From Streptomyces misionensis (lineage in GTDB: Bacteria > Actinomycetota > Actinomycetes > Streptomycetales > Streptomycetaceae): a stretch of 64,000 nt of DNA. The translations under genes and the position numbers were made by a program. Of the stretch, positions 1-8,039 are shown piece by piece. Location: NCBI RefSeq assembly GCF_007896895.1, contig NZ_VOGW01000170.1, positions 1 through 64,000 on the forward strand, given 5' to 3'. Below the pieces are notes generated by a model. That model saw nothing but the letters and a program-made list of their open reading frames with translations. It did not search any database and was not told where the DNA came from. Positions within the stretch are counted from its first letter, which is position 1. Every line of letters begins with the position of its first letter.

Positions 1-164
1 GAATCCCCGGGGAGAGGCGAGCGTGTCCCAGGTCACACCCGTTCTTTCCGGGGGCGGGAAATAAGTGGGGACCCTTTCCCCGTTTGGAAGTGTGTCCGCC
101 TGAAACGGGGAGTCGTTCCCCGGATCGGACGGCCCGAAGAACTTCGACATCCGAGGAGTACTCC

Positions 165-824
165 GTGACGACCGCGACCCGTCCCGCGCCGCGCAAGGTG
201 AGCCGGCCCCGCGCCGACGCCCTGCGCAACCGCGAGCGGATCGTCACCGCCGCCCAGCAGATGTTCGTCGAGCACGGCCCCGATGTTCCGCTGGACGAGA
301 TCGCCCGCCGGGCCGGCGTCGGCAACGCCACGCTGTACCGCAACTTCCCCGACCGCGACGCCCTGGTCCGCGAGGTCGTCTGCTCCGTGATGGACCGCAC
401 GGCCGAGGCGGCCGAGCGCGCCCTGGCGGAGACCGGGGACGCCTTCACCGCGCTGGAGCACTTCGTGCACACCGCCGCCGACGAGCGGATCAGTGCCCTG
501 TGCCCGATGGTCTCCGGCACCTTCGACCAGCACCACCCCGACCTGGAGGCCTCCCGCGAGCGTGTCGAAAGCCTCGTGGAGGAGGTCATGGGCCGGGCGG
601 TGACGGCCGGTCAGCTCCGGCCCGACGTGGGCGCCTTCGATCTGCTGGTCGCCGTCGCCCAGCTGAGCCGGCCCCCGGCCGGCACGGACTGTCTGCGCGG
701 GGACCGGTTCGTCCACCGCCATCTCCAGATCTTCCTCGACGGCCTGCGGGCCCCCGCCCGCTCCGCCCTGCCGGGCAGCGCCGTCACCGTCGAGGAGCTG
801 CGTCAGTCCTGTCCGACCGCGTAG
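165..824 (+). CDS. TetR-family transcriptional repressor
   Basis: A 219-aa one-domain regulator. The N-terminal helix-turn-helix is clear: residues about 22-65 include the AQQMF helix, the IARRAGVGNATLYRNF recognition segment and the DALVREV helix. The rest is a helical ligand/dimer domain that I cannot assign to a ligand. I chose the GTG start because GAGGAG lies 7 bases upstream; an in-frame ATG further upstream has no ribosome site and would add unrelated sequence. The gene is followed 121 bp later on the same strand by a DHA2-type exporter, the usual arrangement of a TetR repressor that controls its neighbouring efflux pump. That regulatory link is inferred from position only. Confidence 0.9.
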   Translation: MTTATRPAPRKVSRPRADALRNRERIVTAAQQMFVEHGPDVPLDEIARRAGVGNATLYRNFPDRDALVREVVCSVMDRTAEAAERALAETGDAFTALEHFVHTAADERISALCPMVSGTFDQHHPDLEASRERVESLVEEVMGRAVTAGQLRPDVGAFDLLVAVAQLSRPPAGTDCLRGDRFVHRHLQIFLDGLRAPARSALPGSAVTVEELRQSCPTA

Positions 825-945
825 CTCCGCGCGACCCGACTTCCATCACTGTCCCGACACCTTCTGTTCTCTGTCGATTTCTCAGCATTTTTCCGTCACG
901 ACGTCCCGAGTCCCGCAGTCTCGAAGTCCCGAAGTGGGTACCCCC

Positions 946-2481
946 ATGTCCGAAGCCGTCAAGGCTCCCGGCCTCACCGCGCGCAGCGGTGACGCCAACC
1001 GCTGGAAGGCGCTCGTCTTCATCGCGCTCGCCCAGCTGATGGTCGTCCTCGACTCCACCATCGTGAACATCGCCCTGCCGTCGGCCCAGAAGGACCTCGG
1101 CATATCCGACGGCAACCGGCAGTGGGTCGTCACGGCCTACGCCCTCGCCTTCGGCGGCCTGCTGCTCTTCGGCGGCCGGATCGCCGACAAGTGGGGCCGC
1201 CGGCGAGCCTTCCTCACCGGTCTGGTCGGTTTCGCGCTCGCCTCCGCGCTCGGCGGCCTCGCCACCTCCGGCCCGATGATGTTCGGCGCCCGCGCCCTCC
1301 AGGGCGTCTTCGGCGCGCTGCTCGCCCCGGCCGCGCTGTCCCTGCTGGCCGTGATGTTCACGGACGCCCGGGAACGCGCCAAGGCGTTCGGCATCTACGG
1401 CGCCATCGCGGGCGGCGGCGGTGCCGTCGGCCTGATCCTCGGCGGTTTCCTCACCGAGTACCTGGACTGGCGCTGGACGTTCTTCGTCAACGTGCCGTTC
1501 GCCATCGTCGCCGCGCTCGGCGCCACCCTCGTCATCCGGGAGCCGGAGGGCGGCCGCAACCGCTCGCCGCTCGACATCCCCGGCGTGGTGCTGTCCACCC
1601 TCGGCCTGGTCGCGCTGGTCTACGGCTTCACGCGCGCCGAGTCCGACGGCTGGGGCGACGCCGTGACCGTGTCCATGTTCGTGGCGTCCGTGGTGCTGCT
1701 GCTGGCGTTCGTGCTGGTCGAGTCGCGGGTCAAGGCCCCGCTGCTGCCGCTGCGCGTGGTCCGCGACCGCAACCGCGGCGGCATCTACCTCTCCCTCGGC
1801 CTCGCCATCATCGGCATGTTCGGCCTGTTCCTCTTCCTGACCTACTACCTCCAGATCGTGAAGGGCTACACGCCGGTCAAGACGGGCTTCGCGTTCCTGC
1901 CGATGGTGGCCGGCATGATCACCGGCTCCACCCAGATCGGCACCCGGCTGATGACCCGGGTCCGGGCCCGGCTGCTGATGGGCCCCGGCTTCCTGGTCGC
2001 CGGCCTCGGCATGCTGCTGCTGACCCAGCTGGAGATCGGCTCCTCGTACGTCACCCTGCTGCTGCCCGCGATGGTGCTGCTCGGTCTCGGCATGGGCACG
2101 GCCTTCATGCCGGCCATGTCCCTGGCCACCCAGGGCGTCGAGCCCCGGGACGCCGGTGTCGCCTCCGCGATGGTCAACACCTCGCAGCAGGTGGGCGGCG
2201 CCATCGGCACCGCCCTGCTGAACACCATCGCCGCGTCCGCGAAGACGTCGTACTTCAAGGACCACGTCGGCGGTGCCGTCACCAAGCCGCAGCAGCAGCT
2301 GCTCGGGCTCCAGAGCATGGTGCACGGCTACACCTCGGCGATCGCCTTCGCCGTCGGCATCCTCGGGATCGCCGCGCTGATCGCCTTCACCTTCGTCAAC
2401 GCCGGCCGTCCGGGCTCCGTCACGGTGGCCTCCGGCACGGGCGCCGAGGACGAGGTGCCGGTGCCGGTGGTGGCCCACTGA
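946..2481 (+). CDS. MFS drug:H+ antiporter, DHA2 (EmrB/QacA-like)
   Basis: About 511 aa, the normal length of 14-helix DHA2 transporters. Visible marks are the helix 1 motif MVVLDSTIVNIALPSA (the family's motif D1), motif A with GGRIADKWGRR after helix 2, and GAIAGGGGAVGLILGG, a motif-C-like antiporter signature. The last hydrophobic segment is near residue 480, followed by a short hydrophilic tail. It should export a hydrophobic drug or metabolite at the membrane; the substrate cannot be read from the sequence. An in-frame GTG 12 bases upstream is an alternative start; neither has a strong ribosome site. It probably forms a regulatory pair with the TetR gene before it. Confidence 0.92.
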   Translation: MSEAVKAPGLTARSGDANRWKALVFIALAQLMVVLDSTIVNIALPSAQKDLGISDGNRQWVVTAYALAFGGLLLFGGRIADKWGRRRAFLTGLVGFALASALGGLATSGPMMFGARALQGVFGALLAPAALSLLAVMFTDARERAKAFGIYGAIAGGGGAVGLILGGFLTEYLDWRWTFFVNVPFAIVAALGATLVIREPEGGRNRSPLDIPGVVLSTLGLVALVYGFTRAESDGWGDAVTVSMFVASVVLLLAFVLVESRVKAPLLPLRVVRDRNRGGIYLSLGLAIIGMFGLFLFLTYYLQIVKGYTPVKTGFAFLPMVAGMITGSTQIGTRLMTRVRARLLMGPGFLVAGLGMLLLTQLEIGSSYVTLLLPAMVLLGLGMGTAFMPAMSLATQGVEPRDAGVASAMVNTSQQVGGAIGTALLNTIAASAKTSYFKDHVGGAVTKPQQQLLGLQSMVHGYTSAIAFAVGILGIAALIAFTFVNAGRPGSVTVASGTGAEDEVPVPVVAH

Positions 2482-2490
2482 ACACGGCGG

Positions 2491-2528
2491 CGGGTCAGGG
2501 CCTCGAAAGACCCTAGATCCCTGACCCG
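2491..2528 (+). terminator. Hairpin terminator after the MFS gene
   Basis: A perfect 10-bp inverted repeat, CGGGTCAGGG and CCCTGACCCG, starts 9 bases after the transporter stop. There is no T tract, which is common in Streptomyces. Confidence 0.7.
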
Positions 2529-2611
2529 CCCGGAGGGCAGGCGCTAGCTGTTCTGTCCGGGGAGGTTGTGGACAGGTGAGCCAGGTCTCGGCTGAGAGAT
2601 CTTGAACGGGT

Positions 2612-2668
2612 GAGGGCCTTCCGGGTTTGGTGTGGATTGCGACGTCTACACCAACCAGAAAGGCCCTC
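2612..2668 (+). promoter_or_regulatory. Long hairpin covering the IS481 transposase ribosome site
   Basis: Two arms of about 21 bases (GAGGGCCTT...TTGGTGT and ACACCAA...AAGGCCCTC) pair almost completely around a 14-base loop. The 3' arm contains the AGAAAGG ribosome site and ends one base before the GTG start. If transcribed from outside, the RNA would fold and hide the start, a known way for insertion sequences to limit transposase made from read-through transcripts. The structure is seen; the role is inferred. Confidence 0.6.
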
Positions 2669-3667
2669 GTGGTCCACCGTAATGCACCCCTGACCGAGAC
2701 CGGCCGCCTGCGTCTGGCGCGATGCGTGGTCGAGGACGGCTGGCCGCTTCGGCGGGCCGGCGAACGCTTCCAGGTCTCGCCCACCACGGCCCAGCGGTGG
2801 GCCGACCGTTACCGCCGGCTCGGCGAGGCGGGCATGGCCGACCGCCCGAGCCGGCCCCACCACAGCCCTGGCCGCACTCCGACCCGCACCGAGCGACGGG
2901 TCATCAAGGTCCGCCTGGCGCGCAGGTGGGGGCCGGCCCGCATCGCGCACTTTCTGCACCTGGTGCCTTCGACCGTGCACCGTGTCCTGACCCGCTACGG
3001 CCTGGCCCGCCTGACCCATCTCGACCGGGCCACGGGCCACGTCGTGCGCCGCTACGAACGCGAGCGGCCCGGCGAACTGGTGCATGTGGACATCAAGAAG
3101 CTGGGCAACATCCCCGACGGCGGCGGGCACAAGGTCCACGGCAGGGCCCAGGGCGGCCGCAACAGCTCCGCGCACCGCGACCCCGCCCGGCCCCGCACCG
3201 CCGGCGGCCGTCCCAACCTCGGCTACAGCTACCTGCACACCGCCGTCGACGACCACTCCCGCCTGGCCTACAGCGAGATCCATGCGGACGAGAAGAAGGA
3301 GACCGCCACCGGCTTCTGGCAGCGGGCCCACGCCTTCTTCACCCATGCCGGGATCACCGTCGAACGGGTGCTGACCGACAACGGCTCCTGCTACCGCTCA
3401 CACGACTGGCGCGATGCCCTGGCAGCAGCCGGGATCGTCCACAAGCGAACCCGGCCCTACCGACCCCAGACGAACGGCAAGGTCGAACGCTTCAACCGCA
3501 CCCTGCTGGACGAGTGGGCCTACGCCCGCCCCTACCGGTCAGAAACCGAGCGCCGCGAAGCGTTCCCGCAGTGGCTGCACACATACAATCACCACCGCGG
3601 ACACACCGCACTGAAAGGGCAACCACCCGCCAGCCGCGTCCCCAACCTCACGGGTCAGTACAGCTAG
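2669..3667 (+). CDS. IS481-family transposase
   Basis: About 332 aa. The N-terminal part is a helix-turn-helix with AGERFQVSPTTAQRWADRY, followed by a second HTH segment (GPARIAHFLHLVPSTVHRVL). The integrase-type DDE core follows: first Asp in LVHVDIKKLG, second Asp in VLTDNGSCYRS, Glu in RPQTNGKVERFNRTLLDEW. All three catalytic residues are present and the frame is open, so it may be active. GTG start chosen because AGAAAGG lies 6 bases before it; TTG/GTG codons 39-42 bases upstream are possible but sit in the hairpin's 5' arm. Confidence 0.92.
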   Translation: MVHRNAPLTETGRLRLARCVVEDGWPLRRAGERFQVSPTTAQRWADRYRRLGEAGMADRPSRPHHSPGRTPTRTERRVIKVRLARRWGPARIAHFLHLVPSTVHRVLTRYGLARLTHLDRATGHVVRRYERERPGELVHVDIKKLGNIPDGGGHKVHGRAQGGRNSSAHRDPARPRTAGGRPNLGYSYLHTAVDDHSRLAYSEIHADEKKETATGFWQRAHAFFTHAGITVERVLTDNGSCYRSHDWRDALAAAGIVHKRTRPYRPQTNGKVERFNRTLLDEWAYARPYRSETERREAFPQWLHTYNHHRGHTALKGQPPASRVPNLTGQYS

Positions 3668-4641
3668 ACGAGTAGTTCCGAATGCGGGGTTCACGGACGT
3701 GGGGAGGGTGCCCAACATCGGGTTGTGACGACCGAGTTAGACACCCTCTTGACCGCACTGTACGTGCACATCGACGACCGTCTGAAGACCCCGCGCCGAC
3801 GCGGCCGGCCGCCTCGGCTGACCGACGCCGAACTGGTCACCCTGGCCGTGGCCCAGGCCATGCTGGGCTTCCACTGCGAGGCCCGCTGGCTGCGCTTCGC
3901 CCACGCCCACCTGCACGCGATGTTCCCCTACCTGCCCCAGCGGCCGGCGTACAACAAGCGCCTGCGGGCCGCCCTGGGGCTGGTCAAACAGGTGATCCGG
4001 TCCCTGGCTGCGGACACCGACCTGTGGCTGGACCCGGTGTGGATCGTGGACTCCACCCCCGTGGAGTGCGCCCGCTCGCGGGAGACCGTCAAACGTTCCG
4101 ACCTGGCCGGCTGGGCGGGCTACGGCTACTGCCGCTCTCACTCCCGCTTCTACTGGGGCCTGAAGCTGCACCTGGTGTGCACCCCAGCCGGCCTGCCCGT
4201 CACCTGGGCCCTCGCTGACCCGAAGATCGACGAACGGCAGGTGCTGGCCGCCCTGATCGACAACGAGCCGCACCTGGCCACCGACCGGGCCGGCCTGCTC
4301 ATCCTGGCCGACAAGGGCTACATCGCCGCCGAACTGGACCGCTTTCTCGCCGCCCGCGGCATCAGCCTGCTGCGGCCCTCCTACCGCAACCGCGGCACTC
4401 CACGCCCGGGAGAGGGCCTGCTCAAGACCGTGCGCCAGCTGATCGAGTCGGTCAACGACACCCTCAAGGGCCAGCTCGACCTCGAACAGCACGGCGGCCG
4501 CACCATCGAAGGCGTCGGCGTCCGCGTGGCCCAACGGATCCTGGCGATGACCTGCGCAATTTGGCACAACCGCACCATCGGCGCACCCATCACCAGGTCA
4601 CTGATCGCCTACGACCACTGAGCCACATCGGAACTACTCGT
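3668..4641 (+). mobile_element. IS982-family insertion sequence, complete (974 bp)
   Basis: Terminal inverted repeats ACGAGTAGTTCCGA are perfect over 14 bp at both ends. One transposase gene fills the element. It sits between flanking CTAG copies, inserted exactly at the junction of the IS481 and IS630 elements. Confidence 0.88.
3725..4621 (+). CDS. IS982-family transposase
   Basis: A 298-aa DDE transposase. The N-terminus (ELDTLLTALYVHIDDRL, then RRGRPPRLTDAELVTLAVAQ) and the core DSTPVECARSRETVKRSDL, YGYCRSHSRFYWGLKLHLV and LADKGY are the family's conserved blocks. Asp of VDSTPVE, Asp of LADKGY and a Glu in LIESVNDTLKGQL are the probable catalytic triad. GTG start; no strong ribosome site upstream. 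It ends 20 bp before the element's right end. Intact, so potentially active. Confidence 0.88.
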   Translation: MTTELDTLLTALYVHIDDRLKTPRRRGRPPRLTDAELVTLAVAQAMLGFHCEARWLRFAHAHLHAMFPYLPQRPAYNKRLRAALGLVKQVIRSLAADTDLWLDPVWIVDSTPVECARSRETVKRSDLAGWAGYGYCRSHSRFYWGLKLHLVCTPAGLPVTWALADPKIDERQVLAALIDNEPHLATDRAGLLILADKGYIAAELDRFLAARGISLLRPSYRNRGTPRPGEGLLKTVRQLIESVNDTLKGQLDLEQHGGRTIEGVGVRVAQRILAMTCAIWHNRTIGAPITRSLIAYDH

Positions 4642-4644
4642 CTA

Positions 4645-5789
4645 GTGTCCTGAGTCGGGAATTCGCTGCGTAAGTCATCGCGGTTCGGCATGATGGCCGG
4701 GTGGCGAGGACGGGACGGCCGAAGGCCGAGCTGGTGCTGACCGATGACGAGCGTGAGACGTTGAACCGCTGGGCCAGGCGTCGGACTTCTTCGCAGGCCC
4801 TGGCCCTGCGGTGCCGGATCGTGCTGGAGTGCGCAACCGGCGCTTCGAACAGAGACGTCGCCGCCCTGCTCGGTGTCGAGGAGCACACGGTGAGCAGGTG
4901 GCGGGCCCGCTTTGTGCGGGACCGGCTTGAGGGCCTGACCGACGAGCCACGCCCGGGTGGTCCCCGGAAGATCACCGACGCCCAGGTGGAAGAAGTGGTC
5001 GTCAAGACGCTGGAGACCACGCCGAAGGACGCCACGCACTGGTCGACGCGGTCGATGGCCAAGGAAGTGGGACTCTCCCAGTCGGCCATCACACGTATCT
5101 GGCGGACCTTCGGCCTCAAACCGCACCTGGTGGACACCTTCAAGCTATCGAAGGACCCGCAGTTCATCGAGAAGGTCCGCGATGTGGTCGGCCTGTATCT
5201 CGCCCCGCCCGAGCATGCGCTGGTGCTGTGCGTGGACGAGAAGACGCAGATCCAGGCGCTGGACCGGTCGGCTCCGGTGCTGCCGATGATGCCGGGCATG
5301 CCCGAGCGCCGTACTCACGACTACGTGCGCGGCGGCGTCACCACGCTGTTCGCCGCGCTGAACACCGCTACCGGCGAGGTGATCGGCCAGATCCACCGCC
5401 GGCACCGTGCCGTGGAGTTCAAGAAGTTCCTCGTCCGCATCGACAGGGAGGTACCCGCCGGCCTGGACGTGCATCTCATCTGCGACAACGCCTCAACGCA
5501 CAAGACCCCGGCCATCCAGCGATGGCTGACCGCACACCCCCGCTTCCATGTGCACTTCACACCGACCAGTTCCTCCTGGCTGAACCAGGTCGAGCGGTGG
5601 TTCGCGCTGCTGACGGACAAACAAATACGGCGAGGTGTCCACAGGAACGTCCAGTCCCTGGAGAGGGACATCCGCAACTGGATCAAGACCTGGAACGAAG
5701 AGCCGAAACCCTTCGTCTGGACGAAGACCGCGGACGAGATCCTTGAACGCCTCGCAAGATATCTGAAGCGAATTCCCGACTCAGGACAC
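4645..5789 (+). mobile_element. IS630-family insertion sequence, complete (1145 bp)
   Basis: The ends carry perfect inverted repeats: GTGTCCTGAGTCGGGAATTC continuing through GCT, identical in the reverse complement of the right end. It is flanked by TA dinucleotides (4643-4644 and 5790-5791), the family's target duplication. Confidence 0.92.
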
Positions 5790-5792
5790 TAG
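4701..5792 (+). CDS. IS630-family transposase
   Basis: A 363-aa transposase with two N-terminal winged-helix/HTH parts (ASNRDVAALLGVEEHTVSRW and SMAKEVGLSQSAITRIW) and the Tc1/mariner-like DDE core: CVDEKTQIQALDR, LICDNASTHKTP and TPTSSSWLNQVERWF carry the triad. GTG start (VARTGRPKAEL). The stop codon TAG is formed by the target TA plus the next genomic G, so termination depends on the insertion site. Confidence 0.93.
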   Translation: MARTGRPKAELVLTDDERETLNRWARRRTSSQALALRCRIVLECATGASNRDVAALLGVEEHTVSRWRARFVRDRLEGLTDEPRPGGPRKITDAQVEEVVVKTLETTPKDATHWSTRSMAKEVGLSQSAITRIWRTFGLKPHLVDTFKLSKDPQFIEKVRDVVGLYLAPPEHALVLCVDEKTQIQALDRSAPVLPMMPGMPERRTHDYVRGGVTTLFAALNTATGEVIGQIHRRHRAVEFKKFLVRIDREVPAGLDVHLICDNASTHKTPAIQRWLTAHPRFHVHFTPTSSSWLNQVERWFALLTDKQIRRGVHRNVQSLERDIRNWIKTWNEEPKPFVWTKTADEILERLARYLKRIPDSGH

Positions 5793-6118
5793 CCGCCCGC
5801 TTCCCCCGTGGACGCGGCGCGAGGCCGGACAAGGTACGCACCGTCGTGGCAGGAGCGCAATCCGAAGACGTCTCCTTCGGCCAACGCAGCTACGCCGTGT
5901 CCGGCGACCTGCAGCGAGTCCATTGTTCAGGGTGGCATAACCGGCTGCCCATTCAATTCCGGAACCGCTGAACTCGGTGATGCGCCGCCCCGCTGCGGCG
6001 CCAGTGCGGGGAAGCCGCCGTCGCCCTTGCGTGGGTTGGGCGACGGTGCCCCGCACCGGAAGGACCGCCGAGCCAGGTTGTCGTGCTCGGTGTCCAGACA
6101 CCTACAAAGGAGGACCAC
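5792..6118 (+). promoter_or_regulatory. Upstream region with repeated promoter-like element, copy A
   Basis: No gene seen. The stretch resembles the region between the STAND gene and the CHAP operon (12810-13096): both start with a CTTCCCCCG(G)TGG-CGCGGCGCGA block and both contain a conserved element of about 60 bp (here 5924-5985) with GTTCA-GGTGGC, then CAATTCC-GGA, then CTGAACT-GGTGATGC. The outer parts form an imperfect inverted repeat (GTTCAG/CTGAAC). It precedes the small secreted protein gene at 6119 and presumably drives it. The IS630 element ends just before this region, where the paralogous copy has a divergent STAND gene. Confidence 0.6.
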
Positions 6119-6505
6119 GTGAAGGCACGCAGGATGACCATGCGGCGTGGCGCGGCTGCCGCCGCCATGGGCATCGCGATTCTCGGCGGGATAACCGTCG
6201 CCGCGCCCGCCCATGCCGGCACCACGGCCCAGGAAACCTCTCCGGCAGCTGCCGAGACGGCCCGGGCCGCTGCCAGCCCCCCGTGCAAGATCTACCACCA
6301 TGGCGTTGTCCGTCTGGGCGTGCACACCTACTGCTCCAACCAGCCCTCTTGGCGCAGGCACCGTGCGCGTGCCACCTGCATCAACCACAGCAACCCTCTG
6401 ATCAAGTACACACGGTGGGGCCCTTGGCGCAAGCCGGGCCAGAAGTCCTCGATGAGCTGCAACTTCGAAGACGGCTACGAGTACGCCTGGGTGGACCTGC
6501 GATAG
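6119..6505 (+). CDS. Small secreted cationic protein, unknown function
   Basis: 128 aa from a GTG start with a textbook AAAGGAGG ribosome site 5 bases upstream. Residues 1-34 form a signal peptide: KARRMTMRR, a hydrophobic core, then APAHA as the likely signal peptidase I site. The mature part has an Ala/Thr-rich linker and a basic domain with Cys residues near CKIYHH, YCSNQ, ATCIN and MSCNF, which could form two disulfides. I recognise no family. Its upstream region is a copy of that before the CHAP lysin operon, suggesting shared regulation. Confidence 0.8.
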   Translation: MKARRMTMRRGAAAAAMGIAILGGITVAAPAHAGTTAQETSPAAAETARAAASPPCKIYHHGVVRLGVHTYCSNQPSWRRHRARATCINHSNPLIKYTRWGPWRKPGQKSSMSCNFEDGYEYAWVDLR

Positions 6506-6944
6506 CAGGCGGGCACGGGGCACCACATAAGTTCGTGGGGCCGATCCAGTGCCACTCGGCCATCCCACAGGCCCCGGTGATCTCGGTGCACAGCGGCAGC
6601 AGTGTGGTCGCTGTGCACCGGGTGCAGCCGCGAACTGCGCGGGAGGCCCCGTCGGCGGCGAAGCCGTGCTCACCGCTGGCGGCGATCTCCGACGAAGAAT
6701 GTGAACCGCCGGAGGACGGGGCGCTTCAGGGGCGCGTCGGTACTCACGTGACCAGTCCTAGAAAGCGGGTGGGGGATGCCCCGGTGAGCGCGGCGCGGTA
6801 TGCGGCGGCAAGCTCCAAGGGCCTGGAGATGTTGAGGATCTCTGAATTCTCAATGAGTCCCTACACCGCCCGGCTCCCCCACCCCACGCCCTTCCGCCGC
6901 GGACGCCAACACCCTCCACGGTGTCGTCCGACGCCTGATCGATC
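6506..6944. other. Intergenic stretch without a recognisable gene
   Basis: Several overlapping frames are open only because of base composition; none has a plausible start and family match. It lies between the small secreted protein and an IS481 remnant and may be degraded insertion-sequence DNA. Confidence 0.5.
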
Positions 6945-7135
6945 AGCAGTGGCGGCCAGGCCCAGGATCGGGCCGATGCGGGCCGGGCCGAGCTTGCGGT
7001 CCTGCCGCAGCAGGCGGCAGATGCGGTCTTCGACCGCTGCTGCCGTGCGGTGCGGCGTCCTGTGGGGTAGGCCGGAACGGTCGTGCAGGCCGGCTTCGCC
7101 CTCTGCCCGCCAGCGGCTCAGCCACTTGTGGCCGT
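6945..7135 (-). pseudogene. IS481-type transposase remnant
   Basis: On the reverse strand the sequence encodes HKWLSRWRAEGEAGLHDRS, then HRTPHRTAAAVEDRICRLLR and KLGPARIGPILGL. This is the N-terminal DNA-binding part of an IS481 transposase. It then loses the frame; no catalytic core and no ends remain. It differs from the complete IS481 element in this window. Confidence 0.7.
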
Positions 7136-7263
7136 GACCCTCGACAGGAGGCCGTCCGGGTCAGGGCGCTGGCTCGGGCGCTCACGGGCACCGGAGTGGC
7201 CCGGGTGCCGCCCGATATCCGGTGGCGGAGGGATCCAGCGCCGAGCCAGGCTCCAGCCACCGA

Positions 7264-7338
7264 AGGGGCGTAGCTCAGCTCGGCCAGAGCAGCGGACTCC
7301 ACACTCGCACGCCGCAGGTTCGAATCCTGCCGCCCCTG
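7264..7338 (+). tRNA. tRNA-Trp-like gene (anticodon CCA)
   Basis: Folds as a 75-nt cloverleaf: acceptor AGGGGCG/CGCCCCT with discriminator G, D arm GCTC/GAGC, T arm GCAGG-TTCGAAT-CCTGC. The anticodon arm reads GCGGA-CTCCACA-CTCGC, giving CCA after T33. Acceptor and discriminator match actinobacterial tRNA-Trp, but the anticodon stem has one mismatch and one G-U pair and position 37 is C instead of the usual purine. It may be a diverged extra copy or a mobile-element tRNA. Confidence 0.65.
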
Positions 7339-7448
7339 CGCAGCAGAAGTGCCAGGTCCCCGTGGGACCCGGCCGCTCACTCATCGCCGCGATGGCGGCC
7401 TGCTCGTCGTACTCGCGCAGCATCCACGCAAGCAGGGATGAGGTCAGA

Positions 7449-7925
7449 TCATTGCCTCCCGGCGGCTGCTGCGACCGATGGAGAGTCGTACAGGTCGTAC
7501 GTCTCGATTCCCAAATCGCCATCGAGGTGCAGCCGATGGCCGTTCTGCTGCAGGGTGCCATGCACGGGGATCGCGTCGCCCAGCTGCCCTCCCGGCACAT
7601 CGATCTCGTTGCCGCGCTGAGTCCCCTGGAAGGACTTCGTTTCGCCCATTGGCGTCCAAGGCCCCTTGCCGCTCGCCTGTTCCTGGATCGCGTACGTCCC
7701 GTCGATGGGTCCGTTGTCATCCTGGGACGTCCAGCTGAGAACCTCACGCATGTGCAGGTCGGGGTCCTCAGGGTCATAGCCGTAAAAAGTGTGCTTCACG
7801 AGCTTGTGGGTCGGCTGTGCCGACTGTGCTGGCTGTGACGAGTGGCTGTCGTTGCAGCCAGGAAGAACCGCCAAGGTCACGGCAACGCCAACAGCAACTA
7901 ACGCGGACCGGGAGCCCATGCGCAT
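7449..7925 (-). CDS. Putative secreted lipoprotein
   Basis: 158 aa with a basic N-terminus, a hydrophobic stretch and the lipobox LAVLPGC followed by Asn, so the mature protein would be lipid-anchored on the outer face of the membrane. The rest is rich in Asp/Gly, with LHMREVLSWTSQDDNGPIDG and short strand-like segments; no known domain recognised. I chose the inner ATG because AAGGAAGA is 5-6 bases upstream; an ATG 42 bases further up would lengthen the cytoplasmic tail. Confidence 0.8.
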   Translation of the reverse strand: MRMGSRSALVAVGVAVTLAVLPGCNDSHSSQPAQSAQPTHKLVKHTFYGYDPEDPDLHMREVLSWTSQDDNGPIDGTYAIQEQASGKGPWTPMGETKSFQGTQRGNEIDVPGGQLGDAIPVHGTLQQNGHRLHLDGDLGIETYDLYDSPSVAAAAGRQ

Positions 7926-8039
7926 TCTCTTCCTTGTGTGAGATGACAGTGACTCCTTCATGCCCATATTCAGATCAGTCTTCCCTCAGGAGTGTGACCG
8001 AGATAGGGGGTCAGCCGGAATGCGGCAGAAACGTGCCGT

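Larger units (their letters stand above)
2544..3667 (+). mobile_element. IS481-family insertion sequence, complete
   Basis: Bounded by imperfect terminal inverted repeats of about 27 bp: the left end begins CTAGCTGTTCTGTCC and the reverse complement of the right end begins CTAGCTGTACTGACC; both continue into GAGGTTG. It holds one transposase gene whose stop codon lies in the right-end CTAG. I found no clear target duplication. Its right CTAG is shared with the next element. Confidence 0.88.
3664..4645. repeat. CTAG target duplication flanking the IS982-type element
   Basis: CTAG occurs immediately left (3664-3667) and right (4642-4645) of the element. The left copy is also the end of the IS481 element and the right copy contains the TA target of the IS630 element plus its first base, so one tetranucleotide served three elements. 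Confidence 0.75.

Noticed and set aside
33..722. Reverse-strand frame across the first TetR gene
   Set aside because: Shadow of the TetR coding sequence; no start site or domain.
2544..5789. Composite transposon
   Set aside because: The three elements belong to different families and there is no cargo between them.
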